54,099 nucleotides of DNA from Bacteroidales bacterium (GTDB taxonomy: Bacteria > Bacteroidota > Bacteroidia > Bacteroidales > WCHB1-69), in assembly GCA_017525505.1 (NCBI GenBank), contig JAFXSR010000073.1:1-54099 (forward strand). Reading direction: 5' to 3'. Both the position numbers and the translations under genes were made by a program. Below the pieces are notes generated by a model. It did not search any database. It saw nothing but the letters and a program-made list of their open reading frames with translations, and was not told the DNA's origin. Positions 1 through 8,249 of the stretch are shown in pieces (within the stretch, counting starts at the first letter, position 1; every line of letters starts with the position of its first letter).

Positions 1-979
1 AGGCGATTTTTCTCCAATACGTATCATAAAAGTCACGCATACCTTCAACATTCTTTTCTGGCTCGAAATCACCTGTATAAAGAAAGTTTGGATTGCAACA
101 ATACCGATAAGGTACTAAGTAATCACAATGGTGATAACATCCACATTCAGATAAACCCTTGCAGCGACGCCTTAATGTCTTTTCTAATGTGCCGGAAAAC
201 AAGGTCATGGAAGTGTGGTTTTGTTGCGAACCAAAAACTTTGTCATAGATTTCTTTGCACGCCTTTACCGTGTGGTTTTCAAGCAATGACGGGAGGTTTT
301 CCACTGTTACATCAGCCCCCAATAATTTACCCAACTCTTTTTTCAAATCATCTTTCTTTTTTTGAATAACTTTTGAATTATATGGAATGTACAGCCATTT
401 ACTGCAATGTAACATAGCATTTGCGGGAAAAATGTCGATTGCTGATAAATCAACAGCTTCCATCAGACTCCAATTCCATGCTCGTAGTTCCAAACTGTCT
501 TCTGTGAACACGTCCTCGCCAAAGTTCTCAGGGACACGACTATCATTTGAATAATCTACTTGAATGATTCTTGTTGGTCTTTCTTCAGAGCCGAATCGTG
601 CATCTCCCCGATACAACTTCAGGAGGAAGTTATTGACCCAATTGCTCTGTTTGGTCGTATAATAGTTATAGACCATCGCCTCCACCAAGACCTCTTCCGT
701 CAATTGGGGCAGAAACAGATACTTCACCTCCGCATTCTCAAGGAGATACTGTAACCCATTAATGTGGTCGGCATGAAAATGAGAAATGAAGACCGCCTCA
801 ATTTGCTTTTTGGGCTTTCCTTTTGGAAGAAAGCTGTCCAAATATTTCGCCATCTTCGATTTTGCCTTGTCAAAACCTCCGCAATCATAGACAAAGGTTG
901 CTTCCTGCGTGCCGTTGGAAAGAGTCTCGGTGTAAAAGCCGCCTTGGCCGACGGGGTGGATGATTCGTGTTACTTTCAT
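1..979 (-). CDS. Metallo-beta-lactamase fold hydrolase, C-terminus cut by window edge
   Basis: The frame is open from the ATG at 979 to the window edge (326 codons, no stop), so the 3' end is missing. Residues 67-72 read HFHADH, the metal-binding signature of the metallo-beta-lactamase fold, preceded by the strand AVFIS. A later TGD motif near residue 302 (LYTGDF) matches the second metal-binding aspartate seen in ComEC-type and nuclease-type members. Just before it is a Cys/His-rich stretch (residues about 275-297: CKGLSECGCYHHC and later CC), which is unusual for the fold and may bind an extra metal. There is no signal peptide, so it is probably cytoplasmic. It is the last visible gene of the operon starting at 5677, 31 bp after the FISUMP gene. 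The fold is well supported; the substrate (nucleic acid, nucleotide or other) cannot be told. Confidence 0.82.
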   Translation of the reverse strand, partial: MKVTRIIHPVGQGGFYTETLSNGTQEATFVYDCGGFDKAKSKMAKYLDSFLPKGKPKKQIEAVFISHFHADHINGLQYLLENAEVKYLFLPQLTEEVLVEAMVYNYYTTKQSNWVNNFLLKLYRGDARFGSEERPTRIIQVDYSNDSRVPENFGEDVFTEDSLELRAWNWSLMEAVDLSAIDIFPANAMLHCSKWLYIPYNSKVIQKKKDDLKKELGKLLGADVTVENLPSLLENHTVKACKEIYDKVFGSQQNHTSMTLFSGTLEKTLRRRCKGLSECGCYHHCDYLVPYRYCCNPNFLYTGDFEPEKNVEGMRDFYDTYWRKIA

Positions 980-1010
980 AATCTGATTTTTTTTATTGGT
1001 AATGTCTTTA

Positions 1011-2765
1011 TTAATCTCGAACACAACGGACAGAAAATTCATGCTCTTTATCCCACCCTTGTGACAGGCCGATTTCCCCGCCATCATATCTTGATACATT
1101 AAAACAGAGCGCATTCTTCGTATATTTACTATCCTGTGTGGCACTCCAGAAAAAAGCATTGTCTCCAAATTGGCCACCGTCTTTACCCGCAGGGAGAGCG
1201 GAAAAACCAGTTGAATTATTTCCCGTAAAACCATAATTCCAACCACTTGATGAAGCCAAAGATTTAGCGAGGTTTCCATTGTTTTGGCTTTTCACCACCT
1301 TCACCAACTCTTGCCATTCTATATCACTCGGAACATGCCAACCGCTTGGACAAATTCCCTGAATATGGGAAGGAAGCATGTCACTACCATTCGTGCCGTT
1401 GACTGTCATCTGCCAACTATATAAATAACCGTAACTAATAAGATTATTATCGTCCATTTTTGGTATTAAACTATAATCGAACTTGATTTCTGTACCATCC
1501 GAATAATGTGTTGTACGGAGGTTTTCCTTCATCCAGCACTGTTCACCGATTTGAATTGTGTTGTAAGTGTTTCCGTCATAGTCCGTAACATTCGACGGGC
1601 AAGGCTCTTTTGAATAGGAGTTCAATTCCTTGAAGTTGCTCTCTAATTCTATGGGCACGTACAAGCGCGTTTTCCCATCTACCTTGAGAACATAGTATTT
1701 TTTCAGCTGTTTGTCGTATTTGATTGTGGTTTTTAAATTGTTACTTTTGATCTGATTGACGATATTTTGGTACAATTCGTTCGACATAAACGTTATCGCT
1801 TCACCTTGCACAGAAACATTCTCAAAGGCTTCTTTAAAATCACAACTAAAGTCAAGTGTTGGACAAATATCTTTTAGCCCGACAAATAATCCTTGGAGCC
1901 CTTGCCCGCTATATAATGTGTTGTAAACCACATTTCGCATTCTCTGTGAACTTTCTGAAACCATTCCATACGAAGTGCTGTTCTCAATTTCAGGTCCTGA
2001 AGAGCTGCCTGCACCCATAATGCCGTAATTCACTTTTATGGCATTTGAATCGACAAAAAATCCCTTGTTTAACAAATCCTGCCCTGTAAGACTTTTCTCT
2101 ATAAAATATTTCCGTCCAAGAGTTATACTGTTTTCATTTGTTCCCAAACAATATCCTTTCTCATAAAACACTTTACTTCCAAGTTTGTCAAATGAAGCCT
2201 TATTGGGATGTAGGGCATCTTCCTGTCTGCCACCCCAATTTGCATATACTGTCCAATAGCCTGTGGCCTTTCCTGAATCGTCAAATTTTCCTTTTATGGA
2301 TTCATTGTCGTACCTTCCTTCTACTGTGCATTCAAAATCACCCACAGGCAATCCTTGCTCGTTTTTGGAACATTTGAATACAATTTTACCGGAAGACATT
2401 GCGCCAGTCCATGCGTTGTATTCTCCATTCTGTGTGTAATTGATTTTAAGCAGTTTCCCGTCTTTATAATTCAGATTACAGGACAATTTCCAATTGGGGT
2501 ATTTTGAGCTGGTATGAAGAATCGTGGCTGCACCGTCCAACTTGCCGTTTTTGTAGTTTAAGGTTACGGAAACACCGTCTTTTTTATAGGTGAAGAGCCC
2601 ATGACGGACAATGTTTCCCATCTCATCCTCATACCCCGTATAGCTGAGGCCAGTCATATCCTCTTTTCCTTGCAGATGATGAAGGGTTTTCAACTGTTGG
2701 CTTTGTGCAAATGATAAGTTTACTGCCAAAACAACGGCAAAGATAATCATTAAATATTGTTTCAT
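1011..2765 (-). CDS. Exported protein with MORN-like repeats and C-terminal FISUMP domain
   Basis: The 584-residue protein opens with a cleavable signal peptide (hydrophobic residues 5-20, cut after SFA), so it is exported. Residues about 30-190 contain repeated Y-x-G/D-G-K/x-L-x-G segments (for example NYKNGKLDGA and YKDGKLLKINY) resembling MORN/YwqK-type repeats. The C-terminal 190 residues match the Fibrobacter succinogenes major paralogous (FISUMP) domain: VTDYDGNTYNTIQIG, QCWMKENLRTT, YGYLYSW, CPSGWHVPSD, FFWSATQ and the ending FSVRCVRD. FISUMP domains are common on surface or secreted proteins of Bacteroidota and Fibrobacteres, and their biochemical role is unknown. The gene sits between the small membrane protein gene (61 bp upstream) and the metallo-beta-lactamase gene (31 bp downstream), in the same operon. 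No catalytic residues are recognised; surface display or substrate sensing is an inference. Confidence 0.8.
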   Translation of the reverse strand: MKQYLMIIFAVVLAVNLSFAQSQQLKTLHHLQGKEDMTGLSYTGYEDEMGNIVRHGLFTYKKDGVSVTLNYKNGKLDGAATILHTSSKYPNWKLSCNLNYKDGKLLKINYTQNGEYNAWTGAMSSGKIVFKCSKNEQGLPVGDFECTVEGRYDNESIKGKFDDSGKATGYWTVYANWGGRQEDALHPNKASFDKLGSKVFYEKGYCLGTNENSITLGRKYFIEKSLTGQDLLNKGFFVDSNAIKVNYGIMGAGSSSGPEIENSTSYGMVSESSQRMRNVVYNTLYSGQGLQGLFVGLKDICPTLDFSCDFKEAFENVSVQGEAITFMSNELYQNIVNQIKSNNLKTTIKYDKQLKKYYVLKVDGKTRLYVPIELESNFKELNSYSKEPCPSNVTDYDGNTYNTIQIGEQCWMKENLRTTHYSDGTEIKFDYSLIPKMDDNNLISYGYLYSWQMTVNGTNGSDMLPSHIQGICPSGWHVPSDIEWQELVKVVKSQNNGNLAKSLASSSGWNYGFTGNNSTGFSALPAGKDGGQFGDNAFFWSATQDSKYTKNALCFNVSRYDGGEIGLSQGWDKEHEFSVRCVRD

Positions 2766-2826
2766 ATCGTTTTGTTTAATAATTCTGCCTACCTCCTTTC
2801 ATGCGAATCGGCATTTTCATTTTCAA

Positions 2827-3174
2827 TTATTGTTTCGTGGAATAAATACTATGATAAATCCAGAAGAACACCAAAACGGTGATGCCGTTGAGAATAATGT
2901 ATAAGGGGACTGAGAAGTGAGACAGGCAAGCGAACAAAATGTTGATTACCAGCGTAAGAAGAAAGAAGACCACCGCCAGCACTTTCATGTTGGCGGAACT
3001 TCGTTTGGCAGGACTGCTTACGCCCATTGCCAAGAACAACGGGAAGCCCATGAACAGAAAACTGCCAATAGCCATGAGCAATTCATTTTCGCTACGGCAA
3101 AAGGAATAGATGCCGTAGGCTAATAGGGCGGAAATAGTTGCCGCGATAACACTATAAAGAGCATTTACTTTCAT
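2827..3174 (-). CDS. Small integral membrane protein, four predicted helices
   Basis: This 115-residue protein is almost entirely hydrophobic. Helices are at about residues 5-24, 32-51, 63-84 and 88-108, joined by short polar loops (SSPAKRSSANMK in the middle). No family is recognised. The ATG at 3174 lies 9 bp downstream of the stop of the GYF_2 gene, so the two are probably translated from one message. Its place between GYF_2/SPFH proteins and the exported FISUMP protein suggests it anchors or is part of a membrane assembly; this is inference from context only. Confidence 0.7.
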   Translation of the reverse strand: MKVNALYSVIAATISALLAYGIYSFCRSENELLMAIGSFLFMGFPLFLAMGVSSPAKRSSANMKVLAVVFFLLTLVINILFACLSHFSVPLYIILNGITVLVFFWIYHSIYSTKQ

Positions 3175-3183
3175 AACCTTACA

Positions 3184-3528
3184 TTATTTATTAAATGGAA
3201 CAGGGGTTAAGGCTACCAAACGCAACACATCTGGAAGTCTTTCAGCGATTTGCCAGTCTGCCATACCAGGTTTCCAAATGTAGGTGTCTTTGGTTACTTT
3301 TTTCTGCCCAATCAGGCGGGCCAGTTCGCTTTCTGTATAGGGTCCAGATTGCTGGCCGTTTATAATCACATAATAGATGCTGCTCGGAGAGGGTTGCATT
3401 GGATTCATGGTTCCGGGAATGTACATGTTCTGCATGCTTTCGTTCATCATGCGCACCATCTGCTGGGCAACGGCTATGCCCATCCCAAACTCTATAAGTC
3501 TGTCAATTGAAAAAAAACTGTTTTCCAT
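3184..3528 (-). CDS. GYF_2 domain protein
   Basis: The 114-residue protein has an N-terminal amphipathic part (residues 1-45, rich in Met/Gln around VAQQMVRMMNESMQNM) and a C-terminal GYF_2 domain (about 50-102). The domain shows the typical order YYVIINGQQSGPYT, then ELARLI, then TYIWKPGMADW. GYF-type domains bind proline-rich peptides in known members, and the SPFH protein encoded just upstream ends in a PPPMPPAPPTPP-like tail, an obvious candidate ligand. The same domain is present in that upstream protein, so the pair looks like a duplication with shuffling. It lies 19 bp after the SPFH gene in the same operon. Confidence 0.8.
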   Translation of the reverse strand: MENSFFSIDRLIEFGMGIAVAQQMVRMMNESMQNMYIPGTMNPMQPSPSSIYYVIINGQQSGPYTESELARLIGQKKVTKDTYIWKPGMADWQIAERLPDVLRLVALTPVPFNK

Positions 3529-3547
3529 ATTATTGGTGTTTAATTAT

Positions 3548-4945
3548 TTACGGCATAGGTGGAGTTGGTGGTGCGGGTGGCATCGGCGGAGGAACAGCAC
3601 CAAACAAAGAAGCAAGTTCTTGCACATTACCTGCCATTTCCCAGTTGGCCATCCCCTGTTTCCACACGTACGTTTGGGCGGTCAATTGTCCGTTCTGTAC
3701 CATCTGCTGTAACTGCTGCATGTTAAAAGGACCGAACTGCTGCCCGTTGGCTGTTACCATATAAGATATATTGGCAGTTCCTGGCATTGGCGGCGGGGTC
3801 ATCTGCTGTTGTTGAGGTGTTTGTTGCTGCATGGCCTGCTGCATCTGCTGCCCCATGTTGTTCATCATGCCGGCCATCTGTCCGCCCATGGCGCCGCCCA
3901 TGGCCATGCCCGTCATCATGGCGGCGGGGTTCATGCCGCCGCCACTACCGCCACCCAAATCCATTGTGCCCATCTGTCCAAGACTACCAGCTGCCTGTTT
4001 GAGCACTTCGGTCTGCTGGTTGATGGAGTGAGCACCAATGAAGGCTGTTTCGGACTGCAGTTTCTGTGCCCGCTGAGCCTCTTCGCGCTGAATGCGCAAG
4101 GTCTCTTCCATATTTTGGGCATTGATACGTTGCGAGTCCTGCAAATTTTTCAGGTTGACCTCCGTCTGCATCTCAATGGTCTTGGTTTGTTGCGTGACTG
4201 TAACTTTACGGAGTTCCTGATAGCCTGGACTTTCTTTGTCCGGCTCTATATTGGCAATGTCAATGGCTTTCATGTTGACCCCAAAATCGTTTTCCAGACG
4301 CGGTTTCAGATGTTGGGCTACAATATCATTGATTTCCAGTAACTTTCGCTCCATTTGTAGAACAGGGATGCCATTATCTTGCGGAATGTTGGTCACTACC
4401 CCTTTCACATATTTGATCACAGTGTCTTTAATCTGCTGTTTGAAATCTTCCAATTCAAAGTTAATCAAACGGTGCAACTTGATAAAAGCCTTGTAATCGG
4501 TGATGTTGAATGTGATAGTTCCTCTCACAGACATGGGTACGGCATAATCCATAAAACGCGGGTCGAATACATCGAAATAGGGCACTCCGAACTTTATTTG
4601 CACCACGCCTGACAGGTTGATGTAATAGATGTCGGCTTGGAACGGGGAATTGCCTCCGAAAGCCAATCCTACGATACTGGTGAGTATGGGGAAATTGGCA
4701 GTCTTGATAGTGTCATCGTATGGTCCGACGATGAAATCCTCCATCGTGCCGTTATTCTGCTTATAGACAAAAACTGCCACTTCCCCGTCTTTTACGCGCA
4801 AGCTGCTGCCGTAGCGGATGGAGTTCTCTTTTTTTGTGCTATTCGCATCTTGTCCCGCAGGTCTCCATTTCCAAATCAAATACTCTTGTTCGTCACAGCG
4901 GATGACATCCATCAATCCGCCTTCTTTTCTGTAAAAAAGTCCCAT
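3548..4945 (-). CDS. SPFH domain protein (YdjI/virion-core-like) with C-terminal GYF_2 domain
   Basis: Residues about 20-240 resemble the SPFH/band-7-like family of Bacillus YdjI and the so-called virion core protein: YLIWKWRP near the N-terminus, SSLRVKDGEVAVF, the ISRVQ-like region PFQADIYYINLS and the end NIEPDKESPGYQELRKV. A coiled coil (about 245-310, rich in Gln/Glu, with QRINAQNMEETLRIQREEAQR) follows. Then comes a Gly/Met-rich linker (GGGSGGGMNPAAMMTG and similar), a poly-Gln stretch, a GYF_2 domain (YMVTANGQQFGPF to YVWKQGMANWEMAG) and a proline-rich tail. SPFH proteins oligomerise at membranes. In Bacillus, YdjI is encoded with PspA-like and zinc-ribbon proteins in a membrane-stress operon; here the preceding gene is also a zinc-ribbon membrane protein. 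The membrane-stress role is inferred from that parallel. At 465 residues it is longer than YdjI because of the GYF tail. Confidence 0.85.
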   Translation of the reverse strand: MGLFYRKEGGLMDVIRCDEQEYLIWKWRPAGQDANSTKKENSIRYGSSLRVKDGEVAVFVYKQNNGTMEDFIVGPYDDTIKTANFPILTSIVGLAFGGNSPFQADIYYINLSGVVQIKFGVPYFDVFDPRFMDYAVPMSVRGTITFNITDYKAFIKLHRLINFELEDFKQQIKDTVIKYVKGVVTNIPQDNGIPVLQMERKLLEINDIVAQHLKPRLENDFGVNMKAIDIANIEPDKESPGYQELRKVTVTQQTKTIEMQTEVNLKNLQDSQRINAQNMEETLRIQREEAQRAQKLQSETAFIGAHSINQQTEVLKQAAGSLGQMGTMDLGGGSGGGMNPAAMMTGMAMGGAMGGQMAGMMNNMGQQMQQAMQQQTPQQQQMTPPPMPGTANISYMVTANGQQFGPFNMQQLQQMVQNGQLTAQTYVWKQGMANWEMAGNVQELASLFGAVPPPMPPAPPTPPMP

Positions 4946-4969
4946 ATCAATATTATTTTAGAGGATTAA

Positions 4970-5677
4970 TTAATTCGCAGCAATTGCAAAAATTGCTATT
5001 ATTGTAAGGATTGGTATAATGATTCCGAATATGACCACAATAATCATTTTTCTTTTTTCAGGCGATAGCGATCCCCACCAGCCTGTCTTCTGACTTTCAA
5101 AAACACGTGCAAAGTCATTATCATTGGGGAACATGAAACGGGCTTTTTCTACACATTCTTTATATTTTGCATAATAAGCATCCCCATATTCGTCATCTTT
5201 GGTTTTCTGCTTGAGCGTAATGATAAATTCGAGAAGATCCGCTTTGGTGCTGGGCACGGGAAAAGATCTTATTGCCTGATCCACTCGCTCGCCCGAATTG
5301 TCAGACCAGATAGACTGCTTACTTCCTGCTGAAAGTATTTGATTTATCGTGTCATACAGTTTTTGAGTTGAGGTGTTTGCTTCAAGATTTTCAAAAGCAT
5401 AGCCACACTCGAGGCAAGAGCCTTGGAAGCTTTGCACCATGGCACCGCAAGCTGGACATTTTTTTATGTCGCCAAATTTGTTGGATTTGGGAGCCGATGG
5501 GGTAGGTGTAGTTGCTTTTTTCAGTTTCACCAGTCTCGCGCCAAGCACCATTTCAAACTCATCAAGGTCAATTCCATAACCTTGCGCTTTTTTGAAAAGG
5601 ATTTGTTTTTCTTTTTCAGTTAGCTCCCCGTCCGCTAACGCGGCTTCAATCAAATTTTCTAATTCTTCGCTGTACAT
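4970..5677 (-). CDS. TerB-like and zinc-ribbon protein with C-terminal membrane anchor
   Basis: The 235-residue protein begins with a TerB-like helical segment (residues 1-50: EELENLIEAALADGELTEKEK, the acidic helix-turn typical of TerB-type domains, followed by KKAQGYGID). A linker leads to a zinc ribbon with Cys74, Cys77, Cys88 and Cys91 (CPACG...CLECG). A helical region follows, and a single hydrophobic helix at about 208-232 (IIVVIFGIIIPILTIIAIF) ends the protein, so it is tail-anchored with the domains in the cytoplasm. It is the first gene of the operon and lies 24 bp before the SPFH gene. A -7 promoter box at 5719-5726 gives a leader of about 35 nt. TerB-type proteins belong to chemical-stress and phage-resistance associated Ter systems; the exact role here is unknown. 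Confidence 0.8.
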   Translation of the reverse strand: MYSEELENLIEAALADGELTEKEKQILFKKAQGYGIDLDEFEMVLGARLVKLKKATTPTPSAPKSNKFGDIKKCPACGAMVQSFQGSCLECGYAFENLEANTSTQKLYDTINQILSAGSKQSIWSDNSGERVDQAIRSFPVPSTKADLLEFIITLKQKTKDDEYGDAYYAKYKECVEKARFMFPNDNDFARVFESQKTGWWGSLSPEKRKMIIVVIFGIIIPILTIIAIFAIAAN

Positions 5678-5718
5678 AATCGCATATTTAAAAGATTTAC
5701 ATTTCTCGTTTTAGTTTG

Positions 5719-5726
5719 CAAAAGTA
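5719..5726 (-). promoter_or_regulatory. -7 box for the TerB/SPFH operon
   Basis: On the minus strand the bases read TACTTTTG, a match to the Bacteroidota -7 consensus TAnnTTTG, 41 bp upstream of the ATG at 5677. No clear -33 TTTG box is seen at the usual distance. Confidence 0.6.
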
Positions 5727-5749
5727 CCTCTCTTTCCCTCACGCAGTTA

Positions 5750-6006
5750 GGTTCTTTTTTGGTTCTTTTTGCAAGGGGGTTCCCTTCCAGGGAACACGGC
5801 ACAAAAAAACCGCGAACTTCATTGTTTCGAGTTCGAGGTCCTGGAAAAACCTGCAATGCCAAACAAAGGAAGCTCACGGCTATAAACCGCAAGCATCTTC
5901 GGCTTCCTCTTGGCATTGCATTTGAAATTTTCCAGGTTTCGAACTTGCAAAGATAAAAGCGAAAACGCTTCTGCTATTTAATTATAATTGGTTCTTTTTT
6001 GGTTCT
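5750..6006. repeat. Composite element: 17-bp direct repeats flanking nested inverted repeats
   Basis: The same 17 bases (GGTTCTTTTTTGGTTCT) occur at 5750-5766 and 5990-6006. Between them are a hairpin at 5779-5795 (GTTCCC / GGGAAC, 5-base loop) and a long imperfect inverted repeat with arms about 5831-5862 and 5909-5943 (shared GTTCGA, CCTGGAAAA and TGCAATGCCAA blocks), with an inner stem AGGAAGC / GCTTCCT at 5867-5873 and 5902-5908. This layout fits a small non-autonomous palindromic mobile element or a structured RNA. It lies between two divergent transcription units in a 590-bp gap with no other gene. The rest of the gap (6007-6250) is AT-rich and shows nothing further except the promoter at its right end. 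Confidence 0.6.
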
Positions 6007-6250
6007 AATTTTCTTTTGTTCAATAATTTAAGTTGGTAACTCATTCTGTGACTCCAGTTCGGAATCACAGCGGAAAAGTTAGGAAAAAAATGATATGCGG
6101 ACGCAGAAAAGCGAGTTTAAAATAATGAAAAAACGCAGACATAAAGTTTTTAACACATTATAGTCAAAAACCGCAGAGTGAACTTTCCTAAAGTTGCGGA
6201 ATAAATTTCATGTATCTTGCGGAAAATAATTGTATGTGATTAAATTTTAG

Positions 6251-6258
6251 TATTTTTG
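6251..6258 (+). promoter_or_regulatory. -7 box for the DUF4143 ATPase gene
   Basis: The bases TATTTTTG match the Bacteroidota -7 box. A start site about 5 bases downstream would leave almost no leader before the ATG codons at 6268 and 6277. This argues against using the in-frame TTG at 6256, which lies inside the box. Confidence 0.6.
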
Positions 6259-6267
6259 CAGTCCAAA

Positions 6268-7563
6268 ATGATTGTTATGAATACAACGGGGTCATATAAA
6301 AAAAGAATTGCTGATTTGTTGCTTTCGCACAGACTGCAAGGCAAGGGTGCCATCCTGATTGAAGGTCCAAAGTGGTGCGGAAAAACCACGACAGCAAAGC
6401 AATTCGCCAACAGCATACTGGATTTGGGCGATAGTTCAGTGCTTTCCAATGCCCAGATAGCATTTCATGTGAATCCTTCAGCCTTGTTGACTGGGGAAAC
6501 GCCACGGCTTTTGGACGAATGGCAATCCATGCCGCCACTCTGGGATATGGTTCGTTCCGAGGTGGACAGAAGACAGGCTTTGGGACAGTTCATTCTCACG
6601 GGAAGCAGTGTCCCTCCAAAACTCAACCAACTACAGCACAGCGGCACAGGGAGAATCGGGAATATTCTGATGCGCCCAATGAGTCTTTGGGAATCCGGGG
6701 AGTCAACAGGTGGTGTGAGTCTCGGAGATCTGTTTGCAGGTAAAATCGTATATACACAAAGTAATGAAATGGACATCCATCAAATTGCGTATTTGATATG
6801 CAGAGGTGGATGGCCACAATCTACGTTGATTGATGGAGACGTTGCACTGGACGAAGCACAGGATTATGTTGAGGCCATCTATCAAAGAGATATTCACCGA
6901 ATTGACGATGTGCGTCGGAGTAGCGAACGCACACGTCTGCTGCTTCGGTCATACGCACGTCATCAAGGCGGGGCGGTCAGTTACAAACGCCTCTGTGACG
7001 ACATCAAAGAGAATGACAATATGTCCATCACCTACGAAACCGTGTCCGATTATGTCGAAGCCTTGAAAAAAATGTTTGTGATTGAAGATATGCCTGCATG
7101 GAATCCGAATCTGCGCAGCAAAGCAGCCATACAGACATCAGACACACGCTATTTTATCGATCCAAGTATCGCTGCTGGAGCTTTGTCCATCGGACCGGAA
7201 GACCTGCTCAATGACCTGAGAACCTGCGGATTGATGTTCGAAACAATGGCGGTGCGAGATTTGCGTGTTTATGCGGATGCACTGTCGGGAAAGGTTTTTC
7301 ACTTCCGAAACGCTGACGGACTGGAATGTGATGCCGTGTTACACCGCAGAAATGGAACATACGGACTAATTGAGATTAAATTGGGTGGCCCAGACTTGAT
7401 TGAGAAAGGAGCTGACACGCTGAAACGTTTGTCGGCGAAAATCAACACGGAAAAGATGCCCGCCCCGTCTTTCATGATGGTTCTGACTGCTGTTGGTGAA
7501 TACGCATATCAACGAAAACAGGATGATATTTGGGTGATTCCCATAGGTTGCCTGAAACCGTAA
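6268..7563 (+). CDS. ATP-binding protein with DUF4143 domain
   Basis: The protein (about 431 residues) has an N-terminal P-loop ATPase: Walker A GPKWCGKT at 33-40, Walker B-like RLLDEWQ near 80, and the sensor-like segment FILTGSSVP. The C-terminal half is the DUF4143 region, ending with a PD-(D/E)XK-like core (FHFRNADGLECDAVL followed by YGLIEIKLGG), where D, E and K fit the nuclease-fold motif. This two-domain family is very common in Bacteroidota and in archaea and is of uncertain function; links to DNA processing or toxin-like roles are proposed for the fold only. I chose ATG 6268 because the upstream TTG overlaps the promoter; ATG 6277 is equally possible. It stands alone on the plus strand between two minus-strand units. 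Confidence 0.88.
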   Translation: MIVMNTTGSYKKRIADLLLSHRLQGKGAILIEGPKWCGKTTTAKQFANSILDLGDSSVLSNAQIAFHVNPSALLTGETPRLLDEWQSMPPLWDMVRSEVDRRQALGQFILTGSSVPPKLNQLQHSGTGRIGNILMRPMSLWESGESTGGVSLGDLFAGKIVYTQSNEMDIHQIAYLICRGGWPQSTLIDGDVALDEAQDYVEAIYQRDIHRIDDVRRSSERTRLLLRSYARHQGGAVSYKRLCDDIKENDNMSITYETVSDYVEALKKMFVIEDMPAWNPNLRSKAAIQTSDTRYFIDPSIAAGALSIGPEDLLNDLRTCGLMFETMAVRDLRVYADALSGKVFHFRNADGLECDAVLHRRNGTYGLIEIKLGGPDLIEKGADTLKRLSAKINTEKMPAPSFMMVLTAVGEYAYQRKQDDIWVIPIGCLKP

Positions 7564-7676
7564 TTCTCTATAGACCGGCAGGTGCTTTTGCCCGCTGATT
7601 CCGTTATCCGCAAAAATTCTATAGTGTCATGGTGCCAGCTCCCAAAAAGTGGACTGCCGCGCATGTTTCCTTATTG

Positions 7677-8249
7677 TTATTGAATGGAACTCATTTGCCT
7701 TTTCCACTCCTTATACAACCTCCGTCCCTCTTCCTGGTATTTTTTACTTTGTTCCCAAATCGGTTGGTATATTTCGGGCTCTCTCACCTGTTGCTCATTG
7801 GGATATTGGGGGATAGGAGGATATTTTTGTGTGTATGATTTTTTCTTCGCCCCAATTTGGTCGGTGACATAGTTGCAGAAACTTCTCCGCTTGGATTTAG
7901 GCAATTGGCTCCTAATCTGGCATTCGCGAATCTTTGATTTGTACTCGGCAATGTAAATCAGGTCATGCAGAATATTGGAGGTTTTCACCTCATCGCTTTT
8001 CACATACAAATCCACCGGCTTGAACATACTGTCGATGGTGAATTTGAAGTTATATATCGCATTGTCAAGAGCTTCAAGTTCCGCCTCTTTTTGTTGAGCG
8101 TTCATAAGTCTGTCGATGTACCGATCTCTGAATTCCCTTGTTGGCAATTGATTATCTGTATTTGCAAATGAATGTTGTTCAACAGGTTCATTATCAATAT
8201 TTTTCAGAATGTCTTGTGGGTGATTGAATACTAATTGTTTTTGAATCAT
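7677..8249 (-). CDS. Uncharacterised protein overlapping the kinase gene
   Basis: A 190-residue, highly charged, mostly helical protein with no recognised domain. It has no signal peptide or membrane helix. Residues about 58-120 look like a coiled-coil-prone region (AQQKEAELEALDNAIYNF and following), and the C-terminus is rich in Tyr, Pro, Gln and Lys (KYPPIPQYPNEQ). Its ATG at 8249 lies 56 bp inside the end of the kinase gene in another frame, so it is either translationally coupled to it or was once the C-terminal domain of the same polypeptide and was split off by a frameshift. Function is unknown; a kinase substrate or partner is a reasonable guess from position. Confidence 0.6.
   Translation of the reverse strand: MIQKQLVFNHPQDILKNIDNEPVEQHSFANTDNQLPTREFRDRYIDRLMNAQQKEAELEALDNAIYNFKFTIDSMFKPVDLYVKSDEVKTSNILHDLIYIAEYKSKIRECQIRSQLPKSKRRSFCNYVTDQIGAKKKSYTQKYPPIPQYPNEQQVREPEIYQPIWEQSKKYQEEGRRLYKEWKRQMSSIQ

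Noticed and set aside
5821..5944. tRNA gene suggested by a GTTCGA-like string in the hairpin
   Set aside because: No cloverleaf can be drawn: acceptor and anticodon arms are missing, and the string belongs to the inverted repeat.
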